DNA of 64,000 nt from Cystobasidium ongulense (taxonomy: Eukaryota > Basidiomycota > Cystobasidiomycetes > Cystobasidiales > Cystobasidiaceae): assembly GCA_022835595.1 (NCBI GenBank), contig BQUP01000006.1, positions 434,001-498,000 of the forward strand. The letters run 5' to 3'. Within the stretch, counting starts at the first letter, position 1; each line of letters starts with the position of its first letter. The translations under genes and the position numbers were made by a program. The notes beneath the pieces are model-generated. The model saw only the letters and a list, made by a program, of their open reading frames with translations. It did not search any database and was not told where the DNA came from. This document shows, one piece after another, positions 54,343 to 64,000 of the stretch.

Positions 54343-57300
54343 TCACATTGTTGCGATGCCCCGCATTGGTTTAAGCTTTACCGAAGATGTTATGGAATAT
54401 TCGTTCTCAAAGGGTGAGTTCAAAGAACTGCTGAAAGCAGGTGAGGTTTCACTGTCCCGCTGAACGAGCGAGCTCTGTGGTGAGCTTGAGGTAGTCGACG
54501 ATTTGAGCAAGGCCTTACCGCGTCCCATGGCGAGACCAACGGTCGTGGACGAGAACAATAGCTCCGTCGAAGATAACTCGGGCGCTGAAGAGGCGATTGG
54601 AGGTGGGAGAGCGGCAGATGACTCGGAGCTGCTCGAGGATGCAGGAACAAGGATAGAGGTGGGAAGTTTCGAAGTCGTAGAAGGCTTCAAGGCGGCACCG
54701 CGTCCCGGTGCTAGCACTATTTTCGATGAAGTAGTGGGGAGAAAGACAGGGACGGAGCTGGAGGGCGCGACAGGAGGGACTGAACTGCTAGAAGTGCTGG
54801 CCTCTGGCGCCAATACCGAAGTACTGGAGAGAACTGTCGAGGCACTGCTCGACGGCGGCGCGAAGATATTGCTGGAGGAAGCTGGAGTACTGGAAGACGT
54901 TGTCGAGGCACTGCTCGAAGGCGGCGCGACGATATCGCTGGAGGAAGCTGGAGTACTAGAAACACTTATTGAGACACTGCTCGGCGGCGGCGCAAAGATG
55001 TTGCTAGAGGAAGCTGGAGTACTGGAAGACATTGTCGAGGCACTGCTTGACGGCGGCGGCGCGAAAATATTGCTGGACGACTTCGCCGGGCTGGTCGCGG
55101 TTAATGCCTTGGATGTCGTCGAGGTTGTAGCCACCTTCGTTGTTAAGCTAGTCGTGGCCGGCTTGCTAGTGGTTGAGACTTTGCTAGTGGTTGAGACTTT
55201 GCTAGTGGTTGAGACTTTGCTAGTCGTGGTGGCAGGTTTGGTAGTGGTCGTAACCTTACTGGTCGTGGTTGCAGGTTTAGTAGTAGTGCTAACCTTACTA
55301 GTCGTGGTTGCGGGCGTCGTGGTGGTTGCAACCTTACTAGTCGTGGTTGCAGGTTTCGTAGTGGTTGTTGCAGCTTTGCTTGTAGTCGAAGCCGGCTTGC
55401 TCGTGGTTGTGGCCTTACTTGTTGTCGTCACCTTCGTGGTTGTATTGCTGGTAGTCGCTGGTTTCGAAGTCGTGATAACTTTCGATGTGGTCGTGGCTTG
55501 CGAGGTTGTCGAAACTTTACTCGTCGTTACTGTGGAAGATGAGCTGGACCCAAAGATGTTGGAGGAGGTCTCTGATGACATGGAAGGCAAGGATGATGTG
55601 GTGGAATCGACAGCTGTACTCGTCAATTCTGTACTTGACGAGTCTGTACTATCGAGCAACGTACTAGATGTTGCCGTCGAAGAGGTATCGACGATCGTAG
55701 TGCCATCTTGTCCGCGAGTGAGTGATACATCTGTGGTACCTGACACACCCCCACTTGTCAGGCTGGTGCTAGTGACGCCTGTCTCGGTCACGAGGGTGGG
55801 AGAAGCGTTGCTAATAATGGTGGTAGTGGGCGCCGAAATGACAGAGCTAGGGCTCGTTAACGTAGTTTGATTGGTATCTAGCGACATCGAAGTTGAAGTG
55901 GAGACAGATGTCTGAAGATTGCTTGTGATAGTAGTAGAGGTAGTTGAGTTTAAGCCGAAAGGATCATTTGCAATTTCAGCAAGCGTTGGCTCTTCATTCA
56001 ACTCCGGCCCAATGAGTCGTCCCCAATTAGCCCATCTTCGTTCTTTGTATCCGGCACAAGTAGGTTTTGTGCCAGAAGCCCAAGGTAGATTGCCTGTATA
56101 CGTCAAAAACAATATTAAGAGAGGATCATTGTATTCTAGTGTTTCCACCTACATCCAGGAAGCGCATCGAGAGGACCGTCCCAACCGACCACTTCGTCTG
56201 GAACTTTCGTGTTTGTCGACAAATGACAGTTGTTGGCGGTAGTCTGATTCCAACTTGGTGCTAGTGGAGGACAAGCTAGATTTGCCGCCAAGTCACCGTT
56301 GGTATTCAGACATTGAGTGACAACTTGCTGAAGAACTGTTTGATTCCAGCTGCAGGAAACAAACAGATTTGTGAGCAATGCAGAATTCTCGCTTGGTGGA
56401 CACAGTGTGGCTCACCCATTTGCAAAGTCCGCGCTATAAGTCAAGGTACCCGCATCAGCTTCATGCTACCACCCTCGCGAAGCCGGGTCACTCACTGTAG
56501 ACCGTAACCAGTAGTGTCCCCATTTGCCAAGATATAGGTGGGTCCCAAATCGCCATTGCCTCCGAATTCATCACCTGGACCCTGGTACCACTCCATCCAC
56601 GCGCTTGTGCCATAGCCGAAGTAGAAAGTCTCGACGAGGATGCTTGGAATCCGGCGTTCGTAGCCAACAGGACCTAGGAGAGGCTTAGCTTGCATCACTG
56701 CATCCTGGTCTAGAAATGGGCTTACAATTCGGTCCTGTTAAGCCTGCTCCAATATTAGGGTACTTGACATGTGCATATGGGTTGGTCAAGTCGAATGCCT
56801 GGCCGTTCCAGCAAGAAGGGACTGCGGTAGAGGACCTGTGTGAGTTCTCTTTTCTTGATTCGAACCTTGCTCGGACCAAGGTCAAGTCAACTTACACCAC
56901 ACTTTGGTAGTCAAAAAGGAGCAGCCGAATTTAGGCAAGTCATATGTTGAATACCCTACGACTGTGCCGTTCTTATAGTCCCTCTCGCAATAATAGAAGA
57001 TAGACAAATCTTCCTGAGTATATCCACCGCCTGTCTTTTTAGCAGGATTTCCAGCTACCATCTGCATTAAAGGCAATCATAATACTTAGTTTGGGCCCAT
57101 GCAGACGATGATGTTGTAGCCACATACCTCAAAATTCTCTGGGAAAGGCTCGACGTATGTTCCTGGACCGGTACCTGTCTTCAAGGTCGGGAAATTATAG
57201 TATATACGAGTTTGACCCCACATTGGAGAATATTTGCTGGATCCATCAGACTGAAGAATGACTTTGTAAAGTGTTGGATGCCTGTATTGGAGGGATGCCA

Positions 57301-57863
57301 TACAGTCAGTACAGACGACCGTATCTGACATTAGAAGTTCGAGATACTTACCAGTAATTGCTCACTGAGAACGATGATGAGGGAAGGAATCAATACTACA
57401 GAACATGGGAAGTGTATGTCATTTCCCTCACTGTCTGCCTGAGGCGCCATCGATGAGCAGGTCGAATTCCGGAAAACCTTCGGGTCATACACCGCATTGA
57501 AGTTGTTTCCGCCGATGACACGGTGCTAGATAGGGAGAAGAGTAAATGTGAAGTGTCAGCTCTTGTGTCTGAAAGCATTCACAGGACCAGACATACAATA
57601 TGCTGCGAAATCGATCCCGGGAAGATGATGGGATCTAATCTCGTTGTGACAAGAGGTCGAATTGAGTCAAAGACAATTCGATCTGTAGGGCAGGGCGGAG
57701 GTACAAAGTCAGCGCTTGCCTACTGCACGCGACCCTTGCAGCTGATATACGACTCACTGCCTGCTTCTACTGCTGCGATACAGGTGCAGGTTGCTAAAGC
57801 AACACGTGCCAAAAAGGTTGAACGGCGGTGGCGTCGCATCTTTGTTGGCTTTGAAGTCGGCAT
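54343..57863 (-). CDS. Secreted DUF1996 protein with long Ser/Thr-rich tail
   Basis: The start at 57863 gives MPTSKPTKMRRHRRSTFLAR then VALATCTCIAAVEA, a signal peptide with a long basic n-region. Spliced exons give RLDPIIFPGSISQHI and HRVIGGNNFNAVYDP (the DUF1996 start with its conserved His). Next are NSTCSSMAPQADSEGND, YWHPTLYKVILQSDG, RIYYNFPTLKTGTGP, PFPENFEVMVAGNPAKKT, SIFYYCERDYKNGTVVGY, CPSCWNGQAFDLTNPYAH and RRIPSILVETFYFGYGTSA, completing the domain. The last exon (about 600 residues) starts LPWASGTKPTCAGYKERRW and becomes a Ser/Thr/Pro/Lys-rich mucin-like tail with tandem repeats, ending KPMRGIATM. No GPI signal is seen. Heavy O-mannosylation and wall association are inferred. DUF1996 function is unknown. 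Two GRG motifs resemble those in the SGNH protein at 37 kb. Confidence 0.85.
54841..55085. repeat. 66-bp tandem repeat in DUF1996 tail
   Basis: About 3.7 units begin at 54841, 54907, 54973 and 55039, a period of 66 bp or 22 codons. On the minus strand they encode variants of SSNIFAPPPSSSAST plus a Ser/Thr/Pro-Ala spacer. The period keeps the reading frame. Confidence 0.9.
55145..55460. repeat. Thr/Ser/Lys coding microrepeats, with three exact 18-bp copies
   Basis: Three copies of an 18-bp unit (GTGGTTGAGACTTTGCTA on plus) lie at 55169, 55187 and 55205. Diverged longer units continue to about 55460. On the minus strand they encode VSTTSK and KPATTTSKV-type repeats of the mucin-like tail. Confidence 0.88.
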
Positions 57864-58756
57864 GACTGGTTGATAAGTGCGTTGATGGCTATTGTTGGCA
57901 GTCTTCCGGCGTGAAGCCCTATGCCTTGCTTCTGTGTAAAGTGTACTGATTTTTCAGGATGCCTGGCGTCCTGCAGAAAACTGCCAGCCACGTCTGAACC
58001 TTCGAGTCGGATGTGTTTGAGGCTTCTGCTAACGAGTGTGGCGTATCGCTGGCTTGTGTAGCTAGCTACCAGGCGATAAAGAGCGTAACGAGAAATTGAG
58101 TGTGCGTTAGCGAGAACCAGAAAGACGCGAACGACCATGCAACAGCTTCGCAGAAATAATATAATGCTCTCATCAAGGCTGGACGACGGCGGCTTTCGCG
58201 TGCGCAGGGAGAGAGTGGAAGATCAATTAACGTTGGCATGTCCGATCCCTGCCTGTTAAATAAACACATCCTGGAGGAACGATTTCGGCAACCCAGAAGG
58301 AAACGCGCGTTTTTGTCAACAAAGACGATGTCCAAAAGCTGGAAAGCGCTTTTGGATGTCAGCATGCCCGTTCGCCAGATGGATTATGGTGGTAGATGTT
58401 GTTTTCGGCCTGCGGATGATCGCGAACTTTGAGGATAATTCAAGTCGACCGCAGAGGGGACCCGCATTCGCGTTGAGCAGTCGAGGCCAGGACAGGTCAG
58501 CTCGGGTTATTCGGCATGGACGTGCTCTGCAGCCGTGTCGTGTCGCTGTGATGGTGCTCGTTGGTGGATGGGTGAAGTGGAAGGATGCAGAGGTTTGATA
58601 GCAGGTGACGGCAGTCTTGAATCTGTCCAAGTCCGTCGATCATGCAGCGTAATGCTGCCCACCCTACAGCTTGCCACCAGTGTGTACGGCGAGAAATCCT
58701 TGAGCAAGCATGCTAGCATCATCACCGACAGGACAGCATCTGATTGAGCATTCAGA
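57864..58756. other. Intergenic region between divergent genes, no supported gene
   Basis: About 890 bp separate the DUF1996 gene (minus) and the NKAP gene (plus). Overlapping short frames on both strands show no domains. It probably holds two promoters. Confidence 0.5.
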
Positions 58757-60057
58757 ATGGAAGCTACATCTGCCTCATCCTCACGCGTGAACGCTAGCGA
58801 CCTCAATGGCCCTGGCGACAGCGCTCCACCAGCCGACTTTACGCATCCAGACAGAAGGGAGCGACGTGCAAGTCCAAGCTACGATGCAGCAGCAGCAGCA
58901 CGCCAGCAGAGCAATGGGAGTAACAATGGCAGCAGTTGGAGAAGACTCACTCCAGACAGAGCTCTAGGGCGTCAGGATGACTATGCTCAGGGCAGGTCTG
59001 ACAGGCAGTACGACTCGCGACCGCAGCAACAGCAACGCAACAATTATGGAAGCAACCGTGGAGGCGGAGGAGGCAACGCAGACTTCTTTGCCAGGTAAGT
59101 CATGCTCCAGTCTGCATCAGATGTACCTGTCCGCTGACGCTCCTTTCGGGCAGCCGACAAGCCGAGCGAGATGCTTCCAATTTCTCGATATGGCCTCCAT
59201 CCCCAAAGACACCCAGGAATGAAGAATCAGAAGACGAGCGTGACCGACGTAAGCGAAAGAAGGACAAGAAGCACAAATCTCACAAATCAAGCAGCAGTCG
59301 TCATAAGAAGAAGAGATACTCTTCCGAGACGGAATCTGAATCAGAAGATGAAGACGACAAGGATCGCAAAAGTAAAAAACATAGAAGCAGCAAGCACCGT
59401 CATGCGGATGACAAGAGTGATTCGGAGGAGCGAAGACGACACAGAGATAACAAGCGCTCGTCGAAACATCGTGATGATTCGCGTTCTAGGTCTCGCTCGC
59501 GAACGGTCGAAAGGATTCACAACGATCAAGAGGATGAGTGGGCCGAGAAGGGTGGCCTGCCTGGAACAAGCTTGGTCCCGTCAACAGCAGGTGCGGACAA
59601 ATCAGGTCTTACAAGCAGCAAGGGCAAAGGCAAGGAGACTGGCGGATCAGATTCCGACTCCGACGATGTGGGACCAAAGCCACTAACAGAAGCTGTAGAT
59701 AAATATAATCCAAAAGACTATGGTGGTGCCCTATTACGAGGAGAAGGAGCAGCAATGGCAGCATATGTAACAGAAGGAGCACGTATTCCAAGAAGAGGTG
59801 AAATTGGATTAGAATCTGATCAAATTACAAAGTATGAAGATGTTGGATATGTAATGTCTGGTAGTAGACATAGAAGGATGAATGCAGTTCGAATGAGAAA
59901 GGAAAATCAAGTCATTACTGCTGAAGAAAAGAGATTAATGTTGAAAACTCAAAAGGAAGAACAGGATAAGAAAGAAACCATGGTCGTTTCTAGCTTTAAA
60001 GAATTATTGGAACAGAGATTACAGGGAGAAAAGAGAAAGCAGAGAGATGATTATTAG
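58757..60057 (+). CDS. NKAP-domain nuclear protein (SR-like)
   Basis: NKAP-family proteins are nuclear, RNA- and spliceosome-associated regulators. Exon 1 encodes a disordered Ser/Asn/Gly/Arg-rich region ending GGGGGNADFFAR. After one intron (about 59095-59152) the frame continues RQAERDASNFSIWPPSP, an Arg/Lys/Ser/Glu-rich RS-like region (SRSRSRTVER), and the conserved C-terminal domain. That domain reads AVDKYNPKDYGGALLRGEG, AAMAAYVTEGARIPRRGEIG, DQITKYEDVGYVMSGSRHRR, MNAVRMRKENQVITAEEKR and SSFKELLEQRLQ. The stop is at 60055-60057. The C-terminal domain uses markedly more A/T-ending codons than the rest. Family assignment rests on the C-terminal domain and is firm. Confidence 0.88.
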
Positions 60058-60326
60058 CTTATTGTCGTGAGGACTTGGACTTGTCTGGCTTTTAAATGGT
60101 TGTATCTTGCCTGTTCAACAGCGCTTCAATATGTAGATCAAGTCAGATGCAAACTCCTTGTTGATGTCTCCCAGAAAGACACTATAGAAGTTCGGTGTTA
60201 CAAGTAACATTGTTCATCTAATGCAAGAAGATAGACTAATAAGACAACAAGCATCTTGCCCAAAATGCAAACTCCAAACGATCTCAATGTATAGCTATTG
60301 AAACGAAGGCCGAGAGAAAGCTAAAA

Positions 60327-62631
60327 TCATGCTTTACGCTTCTTTTCCTGTTTTGTGATTGCCTTCTTCTTCTCTTTCAATTTATCAGCTTCAGCGTTCC
60401 TCTTGTTCTCACCAAACTTCATTTTATTGTAAAGTTTACGCTGTTTGTTACTTAGTAAAATACTAGCAGGATTTGCTTCTTGAGTCTTAGCAGAATGAGA
60501 AGCGGCTTCTTGAGCAGCTTTGTTCATTTTTCTGGAATCACCCTTTGTGAGTGCAAGTGTCTTCTTTAATGCTGCAAGCTCGCTCTCGAATACGGCATGT
60601 GGGACACCGTGAGACTCGGCTTCTAATTCTGCTTGATGCATGAGGGAAGCATCGTCTGGGTTGCTGGCTGCTATTAACAGAGCAGGGCGAGGTTGAGCAT
60701 CTTCGTCCTCTTCCCCTACAAAGCCAGAGAACTCCTCTTCACCATCATCCATCTCAGATGACTCGGCTTCCTCTTCTTCCTCTTCATCTTCGACAACTTC
60801 TTCGTCCTCCTCTTCATCTTCGTCCTCTGACAGCTCAACAGCTTCTCCACCGGCTTCGGTTGGGATATAACCACCTTGTTGTCTGACCTGGTCGTAGTCG
60901 ACGAAAGGACTTAGATGAGGGGGTAGAACCTTTCCAGGAGCATATTGATCGGTAGGTAGAATCTTTCGAAGATTGATGCAGTCTACAACCCATTGAGGCT
61001 GGATGTAGGCTCTCTTTCCAGCAGCTGCACCATTGAGACCGGGTATCACGAGCGCACTTGTTGAAGAACCCTTGGATGATGACGCGACTGGTACAGGTCG
61101 GTCAATGATGTGATGTGTAATGCGTGGATCGTCAATGTTGTATGGAGATCCAGCACCAAGAGTAGCATCCCAACCGACTTGTCCACCGAATGAGCGGATT
61201 ACAAATTCTAGTGTAGGCCTGGTGACTTCACGGGAGAGATAGAAGTAATATTCAGAGAAAATATTGGTGAGTTCCTCATCGCTAGTCTGGTTTGAAGGTG
61301 TGACTTCGCTCTCGTCTAACGATTTAGGGACGTCTTTTTCACCAGAGGTGGTCTCGACGACCATTGAGTCGCCTTCAATGTCTTCTTGGACAGTTACATC
61401 GGTACCATTTGCAGCAACAGAGTGATGCGTGATTTGACGAATTTGCTTCTTGACATCCTTGGCAGAAACCTTCTTTCCATCCTTCTGTAAGCCTTCCTCT
61501 GTTCCTTTCTTTCCTTGAATTGTCAAAGTACGACTTGTCTCTTCGAGGAGTAAAGCTCCGATACCGGCACCGGCGTCGTCTTTAGACGAGTCCAGCTTGG
61601 GTGGATAGTTGAGATTAATCTCGTGGTATAATCGGAACAGAACGAAGCCCAGTACGGTCTGGTAAAGCTCCAAAAAGGTCATCATGACTCTGAAATCAAT
61701 GTCGGAGGGGATCTAGACAAATGTGATTGTCAGTAAAAGCTAATTGATATAAAGCCGCTGCCTTAAAACTCAAGCTTACATTTTGGGTGAACATGTATGG
61801 AACCAACCAGGTAATGATCTCGCCCTTGACGTTGGCCTGGAAGTAAATACCCTTGACACTTAAGAACACCTTGCGGAGAGAGCGGGTCCTCATAACGTAT
61901 AATTGCCACTCTGCTGCCAGCTTCGAGCAGTTGGCAACGATAGCGGCTGGAATCTTCTCGGTGGCGGGAAGATGCGCAAACAGGACAATAAGTGATAGAG
62001 CATCGTCCATATCTCTGACAGCGTCTGGGAAGGATGGGTATCTATATATTAGGCAATGCAAAACATCAGCTTCAGGAATGAAGAGCCGAATGGTACCAAA
62101 AAGCTGACCTCTCCTTGACGATATGGTCCAAGCGGTATTTAGGCTTCTTGTTCTCTTCCAAGCTCTTAGCAATGCTGTATTCTCCTCGTCCAATGGCCCT
62201 TGAAAGCTTCTTGGCGAAAGATTTGTGGTCTCGTAGTTTCTGCAATACTGGCTCATGGAGGAGGTACTGGATGTCCTTTACATAGTAGAACGACGCTGGA
62301 GCAGTCGATCCTTTGTTCGCTTTCTTGTGGTTGCGAGGCTGTCGGGGATAGATACCTGCAATGACGAGTACGTTGCATCAGTTGTGTGCCCGCAGTGATA
62401 TCTTCACATTCTCTGTCGACTGCTCACCTTTGAGAATGCAGAGCCTTCGGAAGTCGGACATGGAGCATTGGAGCTTCTTGATAGCTTGGGTACGAGTCTA
62501 TCGTGGCACATGTAAGCTTGTGTCCTACTATAATCGCATCTACATCACATCCAACAACCCACAATGTAATTTTTGGCTGCACCAGCGTCGCCCTTTTTCT
62601 TGCGCGCCTGACCACCGGTAGCGCGAGCCAT
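60327..62631 (-). CDS. NOP7: Pescadillo homologue NOP7
   Basis: Nop7 works with Erb1 and Ytm1 in 60S pre-ribosome maturation in the nucleolus. The start [20 protein letters not shown] (62631) is followed by exons with [97 protein letters not shown] and [19 protein letters not shown]. The last large exon has [19 protein letters not shown], the BRCT domain ([51 protein letters not shown]) and [21 protein letters not shown] very acidic stretch and a Lys-rich C-terminal tail end KQEKKRKA at 60327. It is collinear with the family and complete. Confidence 0.95.
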
Positions 62632-62898
62632 CTTGGGAGGAGCAGGTAGTCTTGGGAGTTAGGAGTTGTCTAAGAGTGTCCAACTATCGAATGCTCTTCA
62701 CTTCACTCTGGTTTGAGCAGACCAAACTGGCCAGATGTAGTGATTTTTCATCTTCGCCTCTTTCGATCACGCTGCTGGTGGCGACAGAAATTTGCTGGAG
62801 CGCTTGGATGGGATGGACGACCGAGCTTTGGAGCTTTGCAATTGCGCACACTGCTTGCGAGGACATTGAGACCTACATACAGCGCCTAGCATCCAACC
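62632..62898. promoter_or_regulatory. Shared divergent promoter, NOP7 / UTP23
   Basis: 267 bp separate two divergent ribosome-assembly genes. On the minus strand TGAAAAAT (62743-62750) matches most of the RRPE element of ribosome-biogenesis promoters described in yeast. No PAC element was found. Confidence 0.45.
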
Positions 62899-64000
62899 AT
62901 GCGCGCGAAACGGAGCAAGAGCTACAAGCGCGCCATGGCGCTGTACACTACCGCCTTCAAGTTCAGAACGCCATACCAGGTGCTGGTCGATGGTGAATTC
63001 GTCAAGCGCATGAGCCAGCAGAAGCTTGATCCCACTGGACGTCTGGCAGACATCCTCGGGGGTGACGCCAAAATCAGTTGAGTTGCATGTTGCTCCAGTT
63101 TGTTCCGCTCGTACTGACCATGTCGATCGACCTACATCAATACATCAACTATTCTCGAAACGGAATACACTCTGTTGCTTTACCGTCGTCCACTTGAATC
63201 CAACAGTGATTACACAATGTGTCGTCTCGCGCTTATACACCGAAGGAGCAGCTTCTCAAGAAGCTACTGATCTAGCCAAAACCTTTGAAAGGCGTAAATG
63301 CAATCACTGGCAGGTCAAGGAAACAGATGGAGAATGTATAAGCGGTATTATCGGTAATGATAACCGATATCGTTACTGTGTTGCGTCTCAGTCGCCTGCT
63401 ACAAGAGGTCAACTGCGTAGAGTGCCTGGAGTACCTATATTTTTCGAAACTAGAGGGATGGTCCTACTTGAACCACCGTCTGATGCGAGTGTGAACCATC
63501 GCAAACGTGTAAGAGTGTTCTTCTCGCCTGTTAACATGCTCTATATTGATGCTCGTTCGACCCTCGTCAGCTTGAAGAATCCAAATTGCATATGCCAAAA
63601 GAAGAGTTAGCGATGCTGAAGCCTAAAGCCAGTACTTCTAGGCTACCTCCTACTACAGCAAACACGAATAGTTCTTCAGGCGCAGCACCTCAAGCAGGAG
63701 ATATACAAACGCCAGCCTCAGGTGTGGATGCAGTAGCCGATTTACCAGCAGCTACACGTTCAACATCAGCTTCGAAGCCCAACACAATCGAACAGAAATT
63801 AGTCCGAGCTCATGCAAGCAGCAAGAAGCGGAAAATGAAAGAACCGAACCCATTAAGCATCAAGAAGAAGAAACCTAATATGACAATGCCTAAAAAGACT
63901 GTTTCTTCCGCCTCGTCAGCACCTCCAGCTACAAAAGGGAATGATGGACAGGAGAAGACTGGAATTGCGGATCAGGCGACGGCGGAAGATCCAACGAAGG
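62899..64000 (+). CDS. UTP23: UTP23 rRNA-processing factor (3' end beyond window)
   Basis: Utp23 is a PIN-domain protein of the small-subunit processome, needed for 18S rRNA maturation and snR30 release. The start MRAKRSKSYKRAMALYTTAF (62899) is followed by KFRTPYQVLVDGEFVKRM, RLADILGGDAKI and, after an intron (about 63075-63208), ITQCVVSRLYTEGAASQEA and AKTFERRKCNHW. Then GECISGIIGNDNRYRYCVAS covers the Cys/His zinc-finger region, followed by LRRVPGVPIFFETRGMVLLE. After a second intron come LEESKLHMPKEELAMLKP and a basic tail with NPLSIKKKKPN, the signature near the C-terminus. The frame is still open at base 64000. Confidence 0.92.

Noticed and set aside
54503-55870. 455-codon plus-strand open frame rich in Val/Leu
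   Set aside because: It lies exactly antisense to the Ser/Thr repeat tail of the DUF1996 gene. Thr/Ser codons read backwards give Val/Leu-type codons without stops, and there are no domains.
57794-58806. Several overlapping frames of 80-115 codons between the DUF1996 and NKAP genes
   Set aside because: They overlap on both strands, have no features, and sit where two divergent promoters are expected.
1-64000. Transposons, LTR or virus-like elements
   Set aside because: No reverse transcriptase, integrase, transposase, capsid-like or terminal-repeat signals were seen on either strand.

Overview
The window is a gene-dense stretch of fungal nuclear DNA. Fungal identity follows from the gene set: Mdm35, Sus1, Nfu1, Dug3, Ssn3/Cdk8, a Pyp-type tyrosine phosphatase, a Zn2Cys6 regulator, a DUF1996 secreted protein and Utp23. 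Most genes are cut by several short introns (roughly 45-80 nt, GTRNGT donors, CTRAY branch points, YAG acceptors), and there are about 35 genes in 64 kb. That combination fits a compact-genome basidiomycete (Pucciniomycotina or Ustilaginomycotina). The exact clade is an inference that I cannot settle from the sequence alone. No transposon, virus-like element, rRNA or CRISPR array was found.

Layout. 0-7.5 kb: an arylamine N-acetyltransferase (cut off at the left edge), head-to-head with the FIG4 phosphoinositide 5-phosphatase, then an unknown secreted protein. 7.5-14 kb: MDM35 and SUS1 sharing one short promoter, the 20S proteasome subunit PRE4/beta-7, a gamma-butyrobetaine-type dioxygenase, and a six-hairpin-like protein of unknown role. 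14-19 kb: a Pyp-type phosphatase with a rhodanese domain. 19-27 kb: NFU1, a Cys-knuckle protein, an 82-bp tandem repeat array, prohibitin PHB1, an unknown membrane protein and a complex I NDUFB11-like subunit. 27-36 kb: a WRAP73/Wdr8 WD-repeat protein divergent from kinesin-5, DUG3 divergent from an SH3BGR-like thioredoxin-fold protein, and a small putatively acylated protein. 37-42 kb: a secreted SGNH protein whose catalytic residues are replaced, and the SAC1 phosphatase. 42-51 kb: a ChaC gamma-glutamylcyclotransferase, NSE4, CDK8, a DDHD phospholipase and a ketosamine-3-kinase. 51-58 kb: a tRNA-Glu(CUC) with an intron, a Zn2Cys6 factor and a DUF1996 protein with a long Ser/Thr tail. 58-64 kb: an NKAP-domain protein, Pescadillo/NOP7 and UTP23 (cut off at the right edge).

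The genes are mostly housekeeping. Functional pairings stand out: two SAC-domain phosphatases (FIG4, SAC1); two routes of cytosolic glutathione breakdown (DUG3, ChaC); two spindle proteins sharing one promoter (Wdr8, kinesin-5); two nucleolar ribosome-assembly factors sharing one promoter (NOP7, UTP23); and a loose run of mitochondrial genes between 7.5 and 27 kb. The best candidates for something undescribed are the SGNH pseudoenzyme, a short LAxGRGxA-type motif shared by two otherwise unrelated secreted Ser-rich proteins, and the 82-bp hairpin-bearing repeat array.
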